DNA of 64,000 bases, taken from assembly GCF_900182555.1 (NCBI RefSeq), contig NZ_FXTH01000004.1, forward strand, positions 1 to 64,000, in the 5' to 3' direction. Within the stretch, counting starts at the first letter, position 1, and each line of letters begins with the position of its first letter. A model generated the notes under the pieces. It saw only the letters and a program-made list of their open reading frames with translations, ran no database searches and was not told the origin of the DNA. The translations under genes were made by a program, and so were the position numbers. The DNA is from Fodinibius sediminis (GTDB lineage: Bacteria > Bacteroidota > Rhodothermia > Balneolales > Balneolaceae). Positions 7,972 to 17,750 of this stretch are shown piece after piece.

Positions 7972-10900
7972 TTAGAAACCTACTTTCAGACCCAGTGTCC
8001 ACGTCCGTGGCTGAGGCACACCCGTCAGGACATCCGCATTCGAGTCAACCTCGGGACCGTAAAAATCGGTGAATGTATAGAGGTTTTGCACACTGACATA
8101 TGCCCCAAGATTACCAACCCCAATTTTTTCAACAAAGTTGCTGGTGAAATCGTAACTCAGATTCACATTGCTTATCCGGAGATAGGATGCATCGGAAAGC
8201 CAGAAATCCGAAAACAGCAGGTTGCTGCCCGCATCGTTTGCCGTAACCCTTGGATACTTCCCGTCAGGATTTTTCTCCGGGTGGTAGCGATCCAAAATCA
8301 GACGGTCATGATTCTTGGCCCACTGGGTAAAATAGTGCAGGGCGCCCAGATTCGTTCCACCGCGAATATCCCTGCTCAGTCCCTGCAATCCCTGCAACTG
8401 AACCTGAAGGGTCAACTGCCTGTAGCCCAGGGTTCCTGTGGCACCATACTGGATATTGGGCAAATCGTTGCCCAGCAGAGCCCGATCCGCTGCATTCACG
8501 GTCCCATCCGGTTCTCCGGTCAAATTACCCTCCTCATCATAACCGTTGATATCTTTGAGCCAAATATCTCCTATCTCTTTACCGGGGTAATGAGGATAAT
8601 TCTCCAGCTCTTCCTGTGTCCTTATGATACCATTGGATACATAGCCAAAATGCGACTTCAGCGTATGTCCCTCTACAATACCCTCCGTGCGGAGATCGCG
8701 CCCTTCCAGGTCCAGCACCTCATTCTTAAAATGAGACATATTCACATTGAAGCTGTATTGCCAGTCATCCACGGTCTGCCTGTAGCCGAGTTCCAGTTCA
8801 ACACCGGTATTGCGTATTTTTCCCGCATTGATATAGGGACTACCGGATAGTCCCGTAGACATGGGAATCGGCTGCCGGAACAGCAGGTCATAGGTGTCTT
8901 CTATAAAGAAGTCCGTTATCAGATATATCCTGTTTTGCAGCATTTCGATATCCAGACCGATGTTCTTCTTTTCGGTAGTTTCCCATTTCAAATCCGTATT
9001 TATTGCGCTTGTCAGAGTATACCCAAGGGCTGGTTCCTGTGGCTGACCTAGAATATAATTGCGATTATTCAGGCTGGTTTTGGTTCCATAGGTACCGATG
9101 CTCAGTACATTGCCAACCGTACCCCAGCTCGCGCGCAGTTTAAGTTCGCTAAGCCAGTCAACATCTTGCATGAAGTTCTCTCTGCTTACCCTCCAGGCAG
9201 CAGATACCGATGGAAATACCCCATAGCGATAATTTTCAGCCAGTCGGGAAGTGCCGTCTCTCCTGACGGTGGCATTCAGAATATACTTTTCCTTGAATGT
9301 GTAGCCCAGACGACCAAACATACCGGTGAAGGCCCAGTCGGAAAAGTCATTATCCGTACGCAAAGAGGTCGGGTCAGCTGCATTGAGGTATCGTATGGCA
9401 TTACTGGGGGTTCCATTTCCGTAACCACTCAGGCTCTCAAATGTCTGTTCCTCGCGTGAATACCCAAGAACACCAGTGAGATAATGGTCTTCCCCCAATG
9501 ATCCCTCGTAATTAAGTAAAAAGTCCGTTTGCCAATAAAGACTTTCCCCGTTTATCTTCCTTAGCTCATTGACATTGCTTCCTTCCCATCCCAGGGATTG
9601 ATCAACCCCATTGGTAAACAGCGACGTATAATTGTTGGTCCACCGGGCACTGCTCCGTGCTGTAAACTCCAGTCCCTGTAAAATATCAATGGTCAAATAA
9701 AGATTACCCATGACGCCCTTTTCATTGCGCTTGTTGATGTTCTCGGAAAGAAAAAGGGGGCTCTGGTGCATATGCTCAAGCTGCGTATTTCGGATCCTCC
9801 CGTAACTGCCATCTTCTTCATAGATCCGGGTGATCGGAACTTTCTGAATAGCTCCGGTATACTACCCATTCAGGCGATTGCGCTTGGATGAAAAAAGATT
9901 TAGAGAATTGCCAAAAGTAAGCCAGTCTCTAATCTGGTGATCAGTATTTAGCCGCAGGTTGATTTCATCATAGTCGGTTCCCATGACCATCCCTTGGTGG
10001 TTGGTATAGTTTGTCGAGACAAAATAGGTTGACTTGTCGGAACCGCCGGAAACAGATAAATTTGAGTTTGATAGGTATCCGGGACTTAGCATTTCACCAT
10101 ACCAGTCAGAATTGACCCCTTGATACTGTGCCAGATCTTCCTGGTCCCATGGGGTCGATACCCCCATATTGGTATAAGCTTCTGTGTAGATCTCTAGAAA
10201 TTCGTCCGCATTCAGCAAATCCAGTTTTAGGTTGCTCTCCTCCTGTACAGCCCCGTAGGTGTGAAAAGTAATCGCAGGCTGGGCGTCATTCGAACCCCGC
10301 TTTGTATTAACCAGTATAACACCATTAGCCCCTCTTGAACCGTAGATCGCTACGGCTGATGCATCTTTCAGCACCGAGACCGACTCAATATCCTGATGAT
10401 TTATATGATCAATGTTATTGGTGATATTTCCGTCCACCACAAATATGGGAGAATTGCTCCCCCTTATTGACTGCTCCCCACGGACGCGGATACTTGCCGA
10501 GGCCCCGGGCAGCCCGGAATTTGATACAATACGCAAACCGGCAGACCGTCCCTGCAGCGACATCAGCGGATTTGTGGTTGGCACCCGCTCAAATTCTTCT
10601 TCATTGACAGTGGACACAGCTCCTGCAAGATCGGTTTTCCTCATAGTCCCATATCCCACCACTACCAACTCCTCTCCTGCAATGGCCTGCGGCTGCAGGG
10701 CAACATCAAGCTCTGTTCGTCCACCGATAGGCACCTCCTGACGCTGATAACCGATGTACGTAAATACCAGGGTATCCTGTAGTGAAGGCACCGTCAATTG
10801 ATAATCTCCGTTGCTATCCGTAGAAGCACCTCTTGACGTTCCCTTCACCAGGATATTTACCCCCGGCAGCGTCTCCCCAGATTCGACATCTGTCACCGTG

Positions 10901-11301
10901 CCTGCCACCTGCTCCTGGACAGGCAGGATATCTTCCCGATTTACCTCTTCCTGCACCTCATAGATTCCATAGGTCTTGGGATTCAAATACTTGTACTGGA
11001 GTCCTTGGCCTTCCAGCAGCTTATTGAGTGCCTTTTCAACATTGCTGGATAATATTTTGGTACTGCCAATCTTCTTACCACTCATGGTATCCGTGCGATA
11101 TAGAAATACCACATTGTATTGCCGTTCCATTTCCTTCAGTGCCTGCCCCAGATTCATCCCCCCTTCAATCGTAAATCCATTGGTATGGACAGGAGTCAAA
11201 TGCAGCGAACCCAGGGTCTGAGCTTGACTGAAACTGCTCATCAGGAATAAGCAAAGAACTGGTAATATTACTTTAAAAAAACACCGTTTAACATATTTCA
11301 T
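7972..11301 (-). pseudogene. STN-type SusC/RagA outer-membrane transporter split by an in-frame amber stop
   Basis: The gene reads as one 1,109-codon frame with a single TAG at 9862-9864. The first 479 residues hold a signal peptide, an STN domain (about 40-115), a carboxypeptidase-regulatory-like domain (about 130-215) and the TonB plug (GYGTMRKTDLAGAV onward). After the TAG the same frame continues for 30 codons (YTGAIQKVPITRIYEEDG...) into the 599-residue barrel part ending GLKVGF. No frameshift is needed, so this is one substitution from an intact gene. The STN domain means it normally signals to FecR (the gene just upstream) and the ECF sigma factor. Either a recent loss, a sequencing error, or amber readthrough would explain it. 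Confidence 0.85.
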
Positions 11302-11357
11302 GATTTCATCCCATTTTCTATTAAGAAGTGTTCTCTGTTAATGTTGGTTGGTAATGG

Positions 11358-12422
11358 TTAAAAGTTATCCCCTATATAGACAGTTTCGCGATCTGCTGAC
11401 TGGTAGACCGGTATGAGGGCTACTTCCGAAACCGATCGAACCAGTTCCTCCAGGGATCTGAAATAAACCCCTCCGTCTATTTTGATATCGGTCAGCCGGG
11501 GATCTGTGAGCTGTACCTGTACCCTAAATCGTTGTTCAACATACTGAGCAAACTCCTGGATGGTTGTCTCGTCAAACTGCATGAATCCCGTTGCCCAGGA
11601 TGTATAGAAAGTAGCGTTGACCGTCTTTCTGCTTATGACCTCTGACTCATCAAACGCCAGCATTTCTCCTTTTTTGAGAGCAACGGCAGGTTCATCATTT
11701 CCCTTCCCCCCCGGATTGATTTGCACTTCTCCTTCCTGCAGTACCACCCTCGAATAATCCTCACTAACGGTTACCAGAAATTCGGTACCAATATCCCGTA
11801 TATCCCCGTCCGGGGTATGAATGGCAAACATGGGCTCTTTTCGTGAAGAATCACTCTCCGCATCAAAATAGGCCTCCCCTTCAAGCACAACCTCAATCGT
11901 CTGGTTGTGAAGCAGGCCCAACCGATAGGTCAATGCCGAATTACTGTTCACAATAATTCTTGAGCCATTTGAAAATTTAATCGTCTTGTGTTCCCCCTGA
12001 TCCGTCCTGACCGTTCGTTCCTGTGTAATCTGCTCAACCCGGGTGGAAGATGAATCATCCTGACCGTAAAAAAAGAGACCAAAGCCGATCATTCCTCCTA
12101 CAATCAATATCGATGCTACCCGCAAGATCCATGACACTGAAGAAGTCCTGCTGCGCACAGAACGAAATGCCCCCCCCTTTTTCCCAACAGTGGACCCATG
12201 CAGCCGTATCCATTCCGCCTGCACATCCACCTCCCCGGGATCATCAAATCCAAAGCCTGCAATCTCGGCAATAGCCTCTTTGGCTATTGCCCTATTTTGA
12301 TCGGTGGCTTCCATCCACTGGTTCCAGCGTCTTATTTCCCCCGGGCCTGCAGTCCCTTTCACCATCCGCCGAAAGGATTGATTTTGTATAAGTTCTGGAA
12401 CGGTATAATGCTCTTTCTGCAC
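11358..12422 (-). CDS. FecR-family anti-sigma factor
   Basis: 354 residues with an N-terminal cytoplasmic sigma-binding part, one membrane helix at about 92-112, a FecR domain (EQITQERTVRTDQGEHKTI to about 240) and a C-terminal DUF4974-like domain. It should hold the neighbouring ECF sigma factor inactive until the STN domain of the SusC protein reports ligand. The frame starts at GTG (12422); the next ATG would remove 19 residues of the sigma-binding region. It sits 56 bases before susC and 196 bases after the sigma gene. Confidence 0.9.
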   Translation of the reverse strand: MQKEHYTVPELIQNQSFRRMVKGTAGPGEIRRWNQWMEATDQNRAIAKEAIAEIAGFGFDDPGEVDVQAEWIRLHGSTVGKKGGAFRSVRSRTSSVSWILRVASILIVGGMIGFGLFFYGQDDSSSTRVEQITQERTVRTDQGEHKTIKFSNGSRIIVNSNSALTYRLGLLHNQTIEVVLEGEAYFDAESDSSRKEPMFAIHTPDGDIRDIGTEFLVTVSEDYSRVVLQEGEVQINPGGKGNDEPAVALKKGEMLAFDESEVISRKTVNATFYTSWATGFMQFDETTIQEFAQYVEQRFRVQVQLTDPRLTDIKIDGGVYFRSLEELVRSVSEVALIPVYQSADRETVYIGDNF

Positions 12423-12618
12423 GATTTAAAAGATATTTTACGGTTACTTCGGCAGAGGAGAGTCACGAAAACCTTCAGCGTACTCATTTTTTTATGAAAA
12501 AATCGAAATTTTATTGCATCGGCTCTACAGACCACCGCTCATGCAGGAGGATATTTTCCTGTAGAATTGCAAGGATACTGCATAGGAAGGGCACGGGACC
12601 AGCATGGCAACCCAGCCA

Positions 12619-13242
12619 TCATAAAAACAAAAGAAAGGAGATAAACAGGGAGATAACCAGCCTCATGATTTCCGTATCCAACAGGCTTCGCAGGGTTTGC
12701 ATCGCACGGTACATGTGATTGCGGACCGACTGGCGGTTGATGGATAGTATCTGTTCAATTTCAGCGTAGCTCATCCCATTGTAGTAATGCAGGTAAATCA
12801 CTTCTTTTTGACGGTTGGATAACTGGTTCAGGGCATGCTGAAGCTCCCTCTGTTGATGAAATTTTACTTCATCTCTGATTATCAGCTCCTCCTTGTCAAA
12901 CTGGATGGAAATGTGTTCATCCAGTTCCTCCATCTCACAGTTTCTTTTCCTGCATCTTTTTAATCTTTTCAGGATCATTCGCCGCAGGGATACGAAGAGA
13001 TATACATTGGGCGACTCTACGTGCCCAAGTTTATCCCGCCGTTCCCATAGCGTTCTGAATAATTCCTGTATACAATCCTTCACCAGTTCGGGACGGTTGC
13101 ACAACTTTAACCCATAGCCGTACATCGACGTATAATAGCAGTGGAACACCCGCTTGAAACTACCTTCATCCCCCTGGATGAAGTGCTTCCATGCTGTACT
13201 CCTGTCGCCTGTATTTCCCGTTTCGTTATGTTTTGATGCCAT
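12619..13242 (-). CDS. ECF RNA polymerase sigma-70 factor
   Basis: 207 residues with sigma region 2 (about 28-95, VKDCIQELFRTLWERRDKL) and region 4 (about 135-185, LSNRQKEVIYLHYYNGMSYAEIEQIL). This is the Bacteroidota-type ECF factor encoded with a FecR and a SusC carrying an STN domain. It should drive the susC-susD-lyase genes downstream. A short hydrophobic tail (LVISLFISFLLFL) follows region 4; it is unusual for a soluble sigma factor and could tether the protein to the membrane. Confidence 0.9.
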   Translation of the reverse strand: MASKHNETGNTGDRSTAWKHFIQGDEGSFKRVFHCYYTSMYGYGLKLCNRPELVKDCIQELFRTLWERRDKLGHVESPNVYLFVSLRRMILKRLKRCRKRNCEMEELDEHISIQFDKEELIIRDEVKFHQQRELQHALNQLSNRQKEVIYLHYYNGMSYAEIEQILSINRQSVRNHMYRAMQTLRSLLDTEIMRLVISLFISFLLFL

Positions 13243-13440
13243 AGGCTTGATACTGAAAACTATCCCCTATCTCGAAAACAGTATGCTGTTCCCAAAGGCC
13301 TTTAATCGAAGGGTAATAAAAATCCCTAATCTCCATCCCATTTTGAAAAGCCCGTTACCAACCTATAAAAATAAAAAGGGAAGTCAAATTAATTTCACGA
13401 AAATGGAACCATATTGGTTCTTACCTGTTGGCTGAAATCA

Positions 13441-14805
13441 TCAGCGTTCATCGTCCTGTATCCATTTTCCATTGAGCATTACGCGGTCGATCTTCTTCAT
13501 CACCGCGATATCTTCAACCGGGTTTCCATCGACCATGATAAGATCGGCCAGTTTACCGGCTTCAATACTGCCCAGCCGCTGCCCGGTTCGAAAATACCGG
13601 GCATTCCCCGTCGTACTGCTCACGAGCACATCCATCGGCTTCATTCCAGCTTTAACCAGCAATTCCATTTCGTGCTGATAATCCAGCCCGGCCTCAGCAT
13701 GTGGGATCCGCGCATGCGAACCTATTGAAATTTTCATCCCGGACTTGTAGGCCTGCTCAACAAAGCGGACCATATTCCGGTATCCTGTCAAGTGGAACTC
13801 TTCCACCCCTTCATCCCCCTTTTGACGCTCATAGACACCCAGCGTGGGCGTGAAAAAAATATCATGTGCAACCGCCAGATCAATAACCTCCCGCAGCCGT
13901 TCTGATTCCATATCAATTTTCGACCACAACCTGAACCGCTCCTCGCGCCGGGCACTGTAATCGGCACGCACCGCTGCTTTAAACCTCTGTACATCCTCCG
14001 GATCAGCCAGAGCCGTACCAAAGGAGGTCACATGTTCGATTCCGTCAATACCTGCCCGAATGGCATCATCAGCATCCACCAGTTCCAGGTGGGCCATCAC
14101 TGGAATGCCCACTCCCGAGGCCGCATTCGTAATAGTCTCGTAGTATTCCAGTGGAAGCCGAAAGTACAGCTTGATACCGGTAGCTCCTTTTTCGAATTGA
14201 TCATAGACAGCCCGGCGGGCATGGGCGGCATCTCTGACGACAATCGCCTGCTGACTCCAGACCGGGGGAAAGCCATCGAGATGCCCCCCGGTCAAGAATA
14301 CCCGGGGCAGCGGACGCTTCGCAAAATGCAGCGACTGGTAGAAGCGAAAGGGGTGCCCGGGGTCGCGCATCGTAGTGACGCCATGACGAAGATAGTTGTG
14401 AATCCAGTCGTTGTTCATCACCGAATGCAGGTGGGCGTCGATCAATCCCGGCATCAGGGTCTTGCCTGTGGCATCAAGGCGATCAGCATGAGCCGGGATG
14501 TCAACCTCCTCACGCGGTCCGGCAGCGACAATTCTGTTTCCTTCCACCACAACCACGGCATCCTCGACCGGCTCTCCACCGCGACCGTCTATCAGCCGGC
14601 CCCCGACAATAGCCAATGGCTTTCGGACAGTCGGCACTGCCGGTGGATTAACCTCTATTAGGGGCTCCACGTGCTTTGTGTCCTGCCAGCGCGCAGTGAC
14701 CTGCTGGGCGACCACATTGGCAGCAAACAGGAGAATGAATACAAGACATCCTGCTATTAAGAAATATTGATTGAAAAGATGCTCCCTCACACTCATCCTC
14801 TGCAT
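13441..14805 (-). CDS. Secreted amidohydrolase (imidazolonepropionase-like)
   Basis: 454 residues after the chosen start. The signal anchor (YFLIAGCLVFILLFAANVVAQQ) is followed by an amidohydrolase domain: HLH in DAHLHSV, candidate carboxylated Lys in GIKLYF, His in MAHLE and IEHVTSF. The last ligand region reads IGSHA where most relatives have G(T/S)DA, so His replaces Asp. The frame is open upstream to 14988 but that part overlaps fucI and is not signal-like; ATGs at 14805 and 14796 are the realistic starts. It ends the symporter-DapA-fold-fucI operon, 49 bases after fucI. The role may be release or recycling of an amide or lactone in that pathway; the substrate is unknown. Confidence 0.8.
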   Translation of the reverse strand: MQRMSVREHLFNQYFLIAGCLVFILLFAANVVAQQVTARWQDTKHVEPLIEVNPPAVPTVRKPLAIVGGRLIDGRGGEPVEDAVVVVEGNRIVAAGPREEVDIPAHADRLDATGKTLMPGLIDAHLHSVMNNDWIHNYLRHGVTTMRDPGHPFRFYQSLHFAKRPLPRVFLTGGHLDGFPPVWSQQAIVVRDAAHARRAVYDQFEKGATGIKLYFRLPLEYYETITNAASGVGIPVMAHLELVDADDAIRAGIDGIEHVTSFGTALADPEDVQRFKAAVRADYSARREERFRLWSKIDMESERLREVIDLAVAHDIFFTPTLGVYERQKGDEGVEEFHLTGYRNMVRFVEQAYKSGMKISIGSHARIPHAEAGLDYQHEMELLVKAGMKPMDVLVSSTTGNARYFRTGQRLGSIEAGKLADLIMVDGNPVEDIAVMKKIDRVMLNGKWIQDDER

Positions 14806-14854
14806 ATTTAACGTTAGTAACCTGATATGATGTAGATCGAGATCCCCTCCCGGG

Positions 14855-16684
14855 TCAACCATTTTTGCCGTAAAGCGGCCCGTAGTTTTGGCACGCCCTG
14901 AAGTCGGCGGCCTCCAGATCTTTGGTTCCAAAAGCCCCCCAGGCGCTGGGACGAAAAATTCGCTCCCGGGGAATATTATGCATCGCAACCGGGATACGCA
15001 ACATCGAAGCCAGTGTCACAAATTTATCTCCAATATGGCCGTAGCTCAGTACCCCGTGGTTCGATCCCCAGTTGTCCATGACGGAATAGACATCCCTGAA
15101 TACATCCCTGCCTGTCAATCGGGGAGCAAACCAGGTGGTCGGCCAGGTAGGATCAGTACGACGATTTAATATCTGATGCACTTCACCTGGAATATTTACC
15201 GTGAATCCTTCAGCAATTTGCAGAACAGGTCCCAGGCCCTTGATCATGTTAATGCGAGTCATCGTCACCGGCATATTTCCCCGGGTCAGAAACTGAGAAG
15301 AGAACCCACCTCCCCGGAAATATTCAAGGTTGGCCGGGCACCATCGCGTCGCCTCAAGACAGGCCTTGGCCTCCTCTTCTTCTATCTCCCAAAAAGGCTT
15401 CATCACAGGTTGATTGTTTCTGGTCTGCCGACCGGTCCCATCCAGTGCCGCCGATCCTGAATTCAGAAAATGAATAATCCCGTCGGCAGCTTTGCCTGTT
15501 AACTCGTAGCCGGTGACCCTCTTCACCGATTCGGCACTCCAGTAGGTACGAATATCGCCAAAAATCTGGGCACTGTTCGTTATCTGGTGGCCCAGCAGCA
15601 TACAGGCGGCATTCAGCGTATCATTTTCAGTCGCGATAATATAGGGCTCGCGTATTCCATTCCAGTCAAAAGAGGAATTGAGAACAGCCTCGGAAAAATC
15701 ACCATTGGGAAAATAATCGGTCCACTGTCGTTGTCCCTGAAACCCTGCCGCTATGGCATTGCGTCCCAGAGCCTCCTCCCCGTAACCGATATCATCAAGC
15801 CGTGGATTACCGGTCATTAAATCACGCATTATAAACGTCATTTTCACTACCGTCTCCCAATTCTGATCCTTTTCCTCCCGGCCAAGCTGTTTGCTTTCGG
15901 GATTAACATCCTCTCCTTCCGTGCAATAGGTCTCCACCCATTGCAAAGCGTTGTGGAATTCCTTCTCATCATATATTTTTTCTTCCATACGCCTCGTAAT
16001 CTCAGACATATCTACTGCTTCACAGCGCATACCAAAATAATCCTCAAAAAAATCTTCCTGGATCATCGATCCTGCAATACCCATCGAGACCGACCCGATT
16101 GAAAGGTATGACTTGTTCCGAATGGTTGCTACAGCCAGACCCGCATTGACAAATCGAAGGATCATCTCCCCTACGTCATCTGTAATTTTGTAATCCTCAA
16201 TATCCTGTACCCCGGCCCCGTATATTGTAAATACCGGCAGCCCTTTTTGGTCGTGGGCAGCTTTGGTTGCTGCCAGGTATACTGCACCGGGACGGTCACT
16301 AAAATTCAATCCCCAGATAGCTTTTGGATACCAGGGATGCATATCCATCGTCTCAGCGCCATAGCACCAGCATGGCGTGACCGTTAGCGACAGTCCGACA
16401 CCCTCTCGCTCGAACATTTCAGCTGCTTCTGCTGCCTCCGCAACCCCTCCGATACAGCTATCTGCCACCACACACTCCACAGGAGCACCGTGGGTATGCC
16501 GTACATTCGAAGAAATAAACGATGCTGCTCGGCGGGCCATATCCATTGTTTGAGCCTCCAGCGATTCCCTCACTCCCTGTCGCCTCCCGTCAATGACAGG
16601 CCGGATACCAACCTTTGGTGCCATGCCGATTGTTCGCGGCTCCTCTTGCGGCACTGCCCGTCTATATATCTTCCTGTTGCTCAT
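14855..16684 (-). CDS. fucI: L-fucose isomerase
   Basis: 609 residues, collinear with Escherichia coli FucI from [18 protein letters not shown] through GPVLQIAEG to the [10 protein letters not shown] ending. It interconverts L-fucose and L-fuculose (often also D-arabinose and ribulose) using Mn2+. The metal ligands correspond to E353 (ATENDT), D377 (GDIRT) and H543 (SNHG). The start at 16684 is supported by GAAGGGAGC about 8 bases upstream; an upstream ATG at 16738 lacks this. It is flanked by a DapA/NanA-fold lyase and an amidohydrolase, with no fuculokinase or fuculose-phosphate aldolase in the window. Confidence 0.96.
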   Translation of the reverse strand: MSNRKIYRRAVPQEEPRTIGMAPKVGIRPVIDGRRQGVRESLEAQTMDMARRAASFISSNVRHTHGAPVECVVADSCIGGVAEAAEAAEMFEREGVGLSLTVTPCWCYGAETMDMHPWYPKAIWGLNFSDRPGAVYLAATKAAHDQKGLPVFTIYGAGVQDIEDYKITDDVGEMILRFVNAGLAVATIRNKSYLSIGSVSMGIAGSMIQEDFFEDYFGMRCEAVDMSEITRRMEEKIYDEKEFHNALQWVETYCTEGEDVNPESKQLGREEKDQNWETVVKMTFIMRDLMTGNPRLDDIGYGEEALGRNAIAAGFQGQRQWTDYFPNGDFSEAVLNSSFDWNGIREPYIIATENDTLNAACMLLGHQITNSAQIFGDIRTYWSAESVKRVTGYELTGKAADGIIHFLNSGSAALDGTGRQTRNNQPVMKPFWEIEEEEAKACLEATRWCPANLEYFRGGGFSSQFLTRGNMPVTMTRINMIKGLGPVLQIAEGFTVNIPGEVHQILNRRTDPTWPTTWFAPRLTGRDVFRDVYSVMDNWGSNHGVLSYGHIGDKFVTLASMLRIPVAMHNIPRERIFRPSAWGAFGTKDLEAADFRACQNYGPLYGKNG

Positions 16685-16781
16685 AATAAAGCTCCCTTCT
16701 TTGTTACGGTTTATCGTGAACTTATCCGGCCCCAACATCTACCCGGCTGTATGCTGCGGCAATTCCCCAAAAATGGTTTTT

Positions 16782-17750
16782 CTAGCTTTTTATATCTGCT
16801 ATAAATTCCGGCCGGTCGATTCCCAGCTCCTCACGAATTTCCTTTGCGGAAATAAAAAGACTATCCATGATTCTTTCCTCCTCATTCGTCAAATGCTCCT
16901 GGGATGCCCTGAGTTTTAGTGTTAACGGTAACCCCCGTTTTCGTAAAAAAGCTTTAGCCATCAGGGGGTACTTATTCCGGGTAATCCCATCCAGGAGCGT
17001 AAGCATTCGCTGTAAATAATTAATTTTCCCCCTTTTTTCATCATCACTGAAAAATTCACACAGGTAGGAATATAATTCGGGATAAAAATTTGCTGATATC
17101 GGTGAAAGTCCATCGCCACCCAGCTGCAGCGATTCAAGTGCTGTCGGTGTGTTTGCATTGTAAAAATTCAGCCTCGAATCGCAGGTATAAGAAAGTTTTT
17201 CCCTGATGTCATCGATATTACAGGAGGTGTCCTTATGATAAAAAAACCGTCCTGAATCAACCAGCCACTCCATTATTTCCGGTGTTAAAAGTCGTTTGTA
17301 AGGGGACGGACACTCGTAGATTCCCAGCCGGATTTCACCGGTGGCACTGGAAATTTTTTCCAGCCTTGCCAGCAGCTTGTGATCCCCTTCATCTTCCCTG
17401 GCCAATATGCTCGTAACAAGTATTACTGCTGTCACCCCTTTGGCAGCCATTTTCTTTATGAACTCAATCTGCTCCCCGATATCGCCTCCGAATGTTCCCG
17501 TAGAAACAACGGGAACCCTGCCGGCCACCCGGTCTAAAACCCGCTCCGTCAAATGTAATCGTTCCTCAGGCGTCAGGTAATACATTTCGCTTGACAGGCA
17601 ATTAACAAAAAGGCCTGAAGAACCAGCGCTTATATAAAAGTCTGTAAGAATATCCAGGGCCTCGTGATCAATCGTCAGGTCCTCATTGAATGGGGTAATC
17701 ATTACAGGCCACAATCCCTGAGGAAGTGGTTTCAAATTATTAAGTGACAT
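16782..17750 (-). CDS. Dihydrodipicolinate synthase/N-acetylneuraminate lyase family protein
   Basis: 322 residues with a class I aldolase TIM barrel. The Schiff-base lysine is K173 (YHKDTS) and the catalytic tyrosine Y145 (IYECPSPYKR). The usual substrate loop is replaced by STGTFGG at 83-89, so the substrate is neither clearly pyruvate plus semialdehyde nor sialic acid. The start at 17750 overlaps the last 11 bases of the symporter gene (ATGTCACTTAA), pointing to translational coupling. Transport, an aldolase-fold lyase and FucI in one operon suggest a deoxy-sugar or 2-keto-sugar-acid route. Annotating it as dapA or nanA would over-reach. Confidence 0.85.
   Translation of the reverse strand: MSLNNLKPLPQGLWPVMITPFNEDLTIDHEALDILTDFYISAGSSGLFVNCLSSEMYYLTPEERLHLTERVLDRVAGRVPVVSTGTFGGDIGEQIEFIKKMAAKGVTAVILVTSILAREDEGDHKLLARLEKISSATGEIRLGIYECPSPYKRLLTPEIMEWLVDSGRFFYHKDTSCNIDDIREKLSYTCDSRLNFYNANTPTALESLQLGGDGLSPISANFYPELYSYLCEFFSDDEKRGKINYLQRMLTLLDGITRNKYPLMAKAFLRKRGLPLTLKLRASQEHLTNEEERIMDSLFISAKEIREELGIDRPEFIADIKS

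Noticed and set aside
7972-9771. The 599-residue barrel part as a separate gene
   Set aside because: The same frame continues upstream to the TAG at 9862 with family-like sequence, and there is no signal peptide or plug, so it is the second half of the broken susC.
16782-17750. Naming as dapA or nanA
   Set aside because: Schiff-base Lys and Tyr are present but the substrate loop differs from both families and the operon context is sugar-related.
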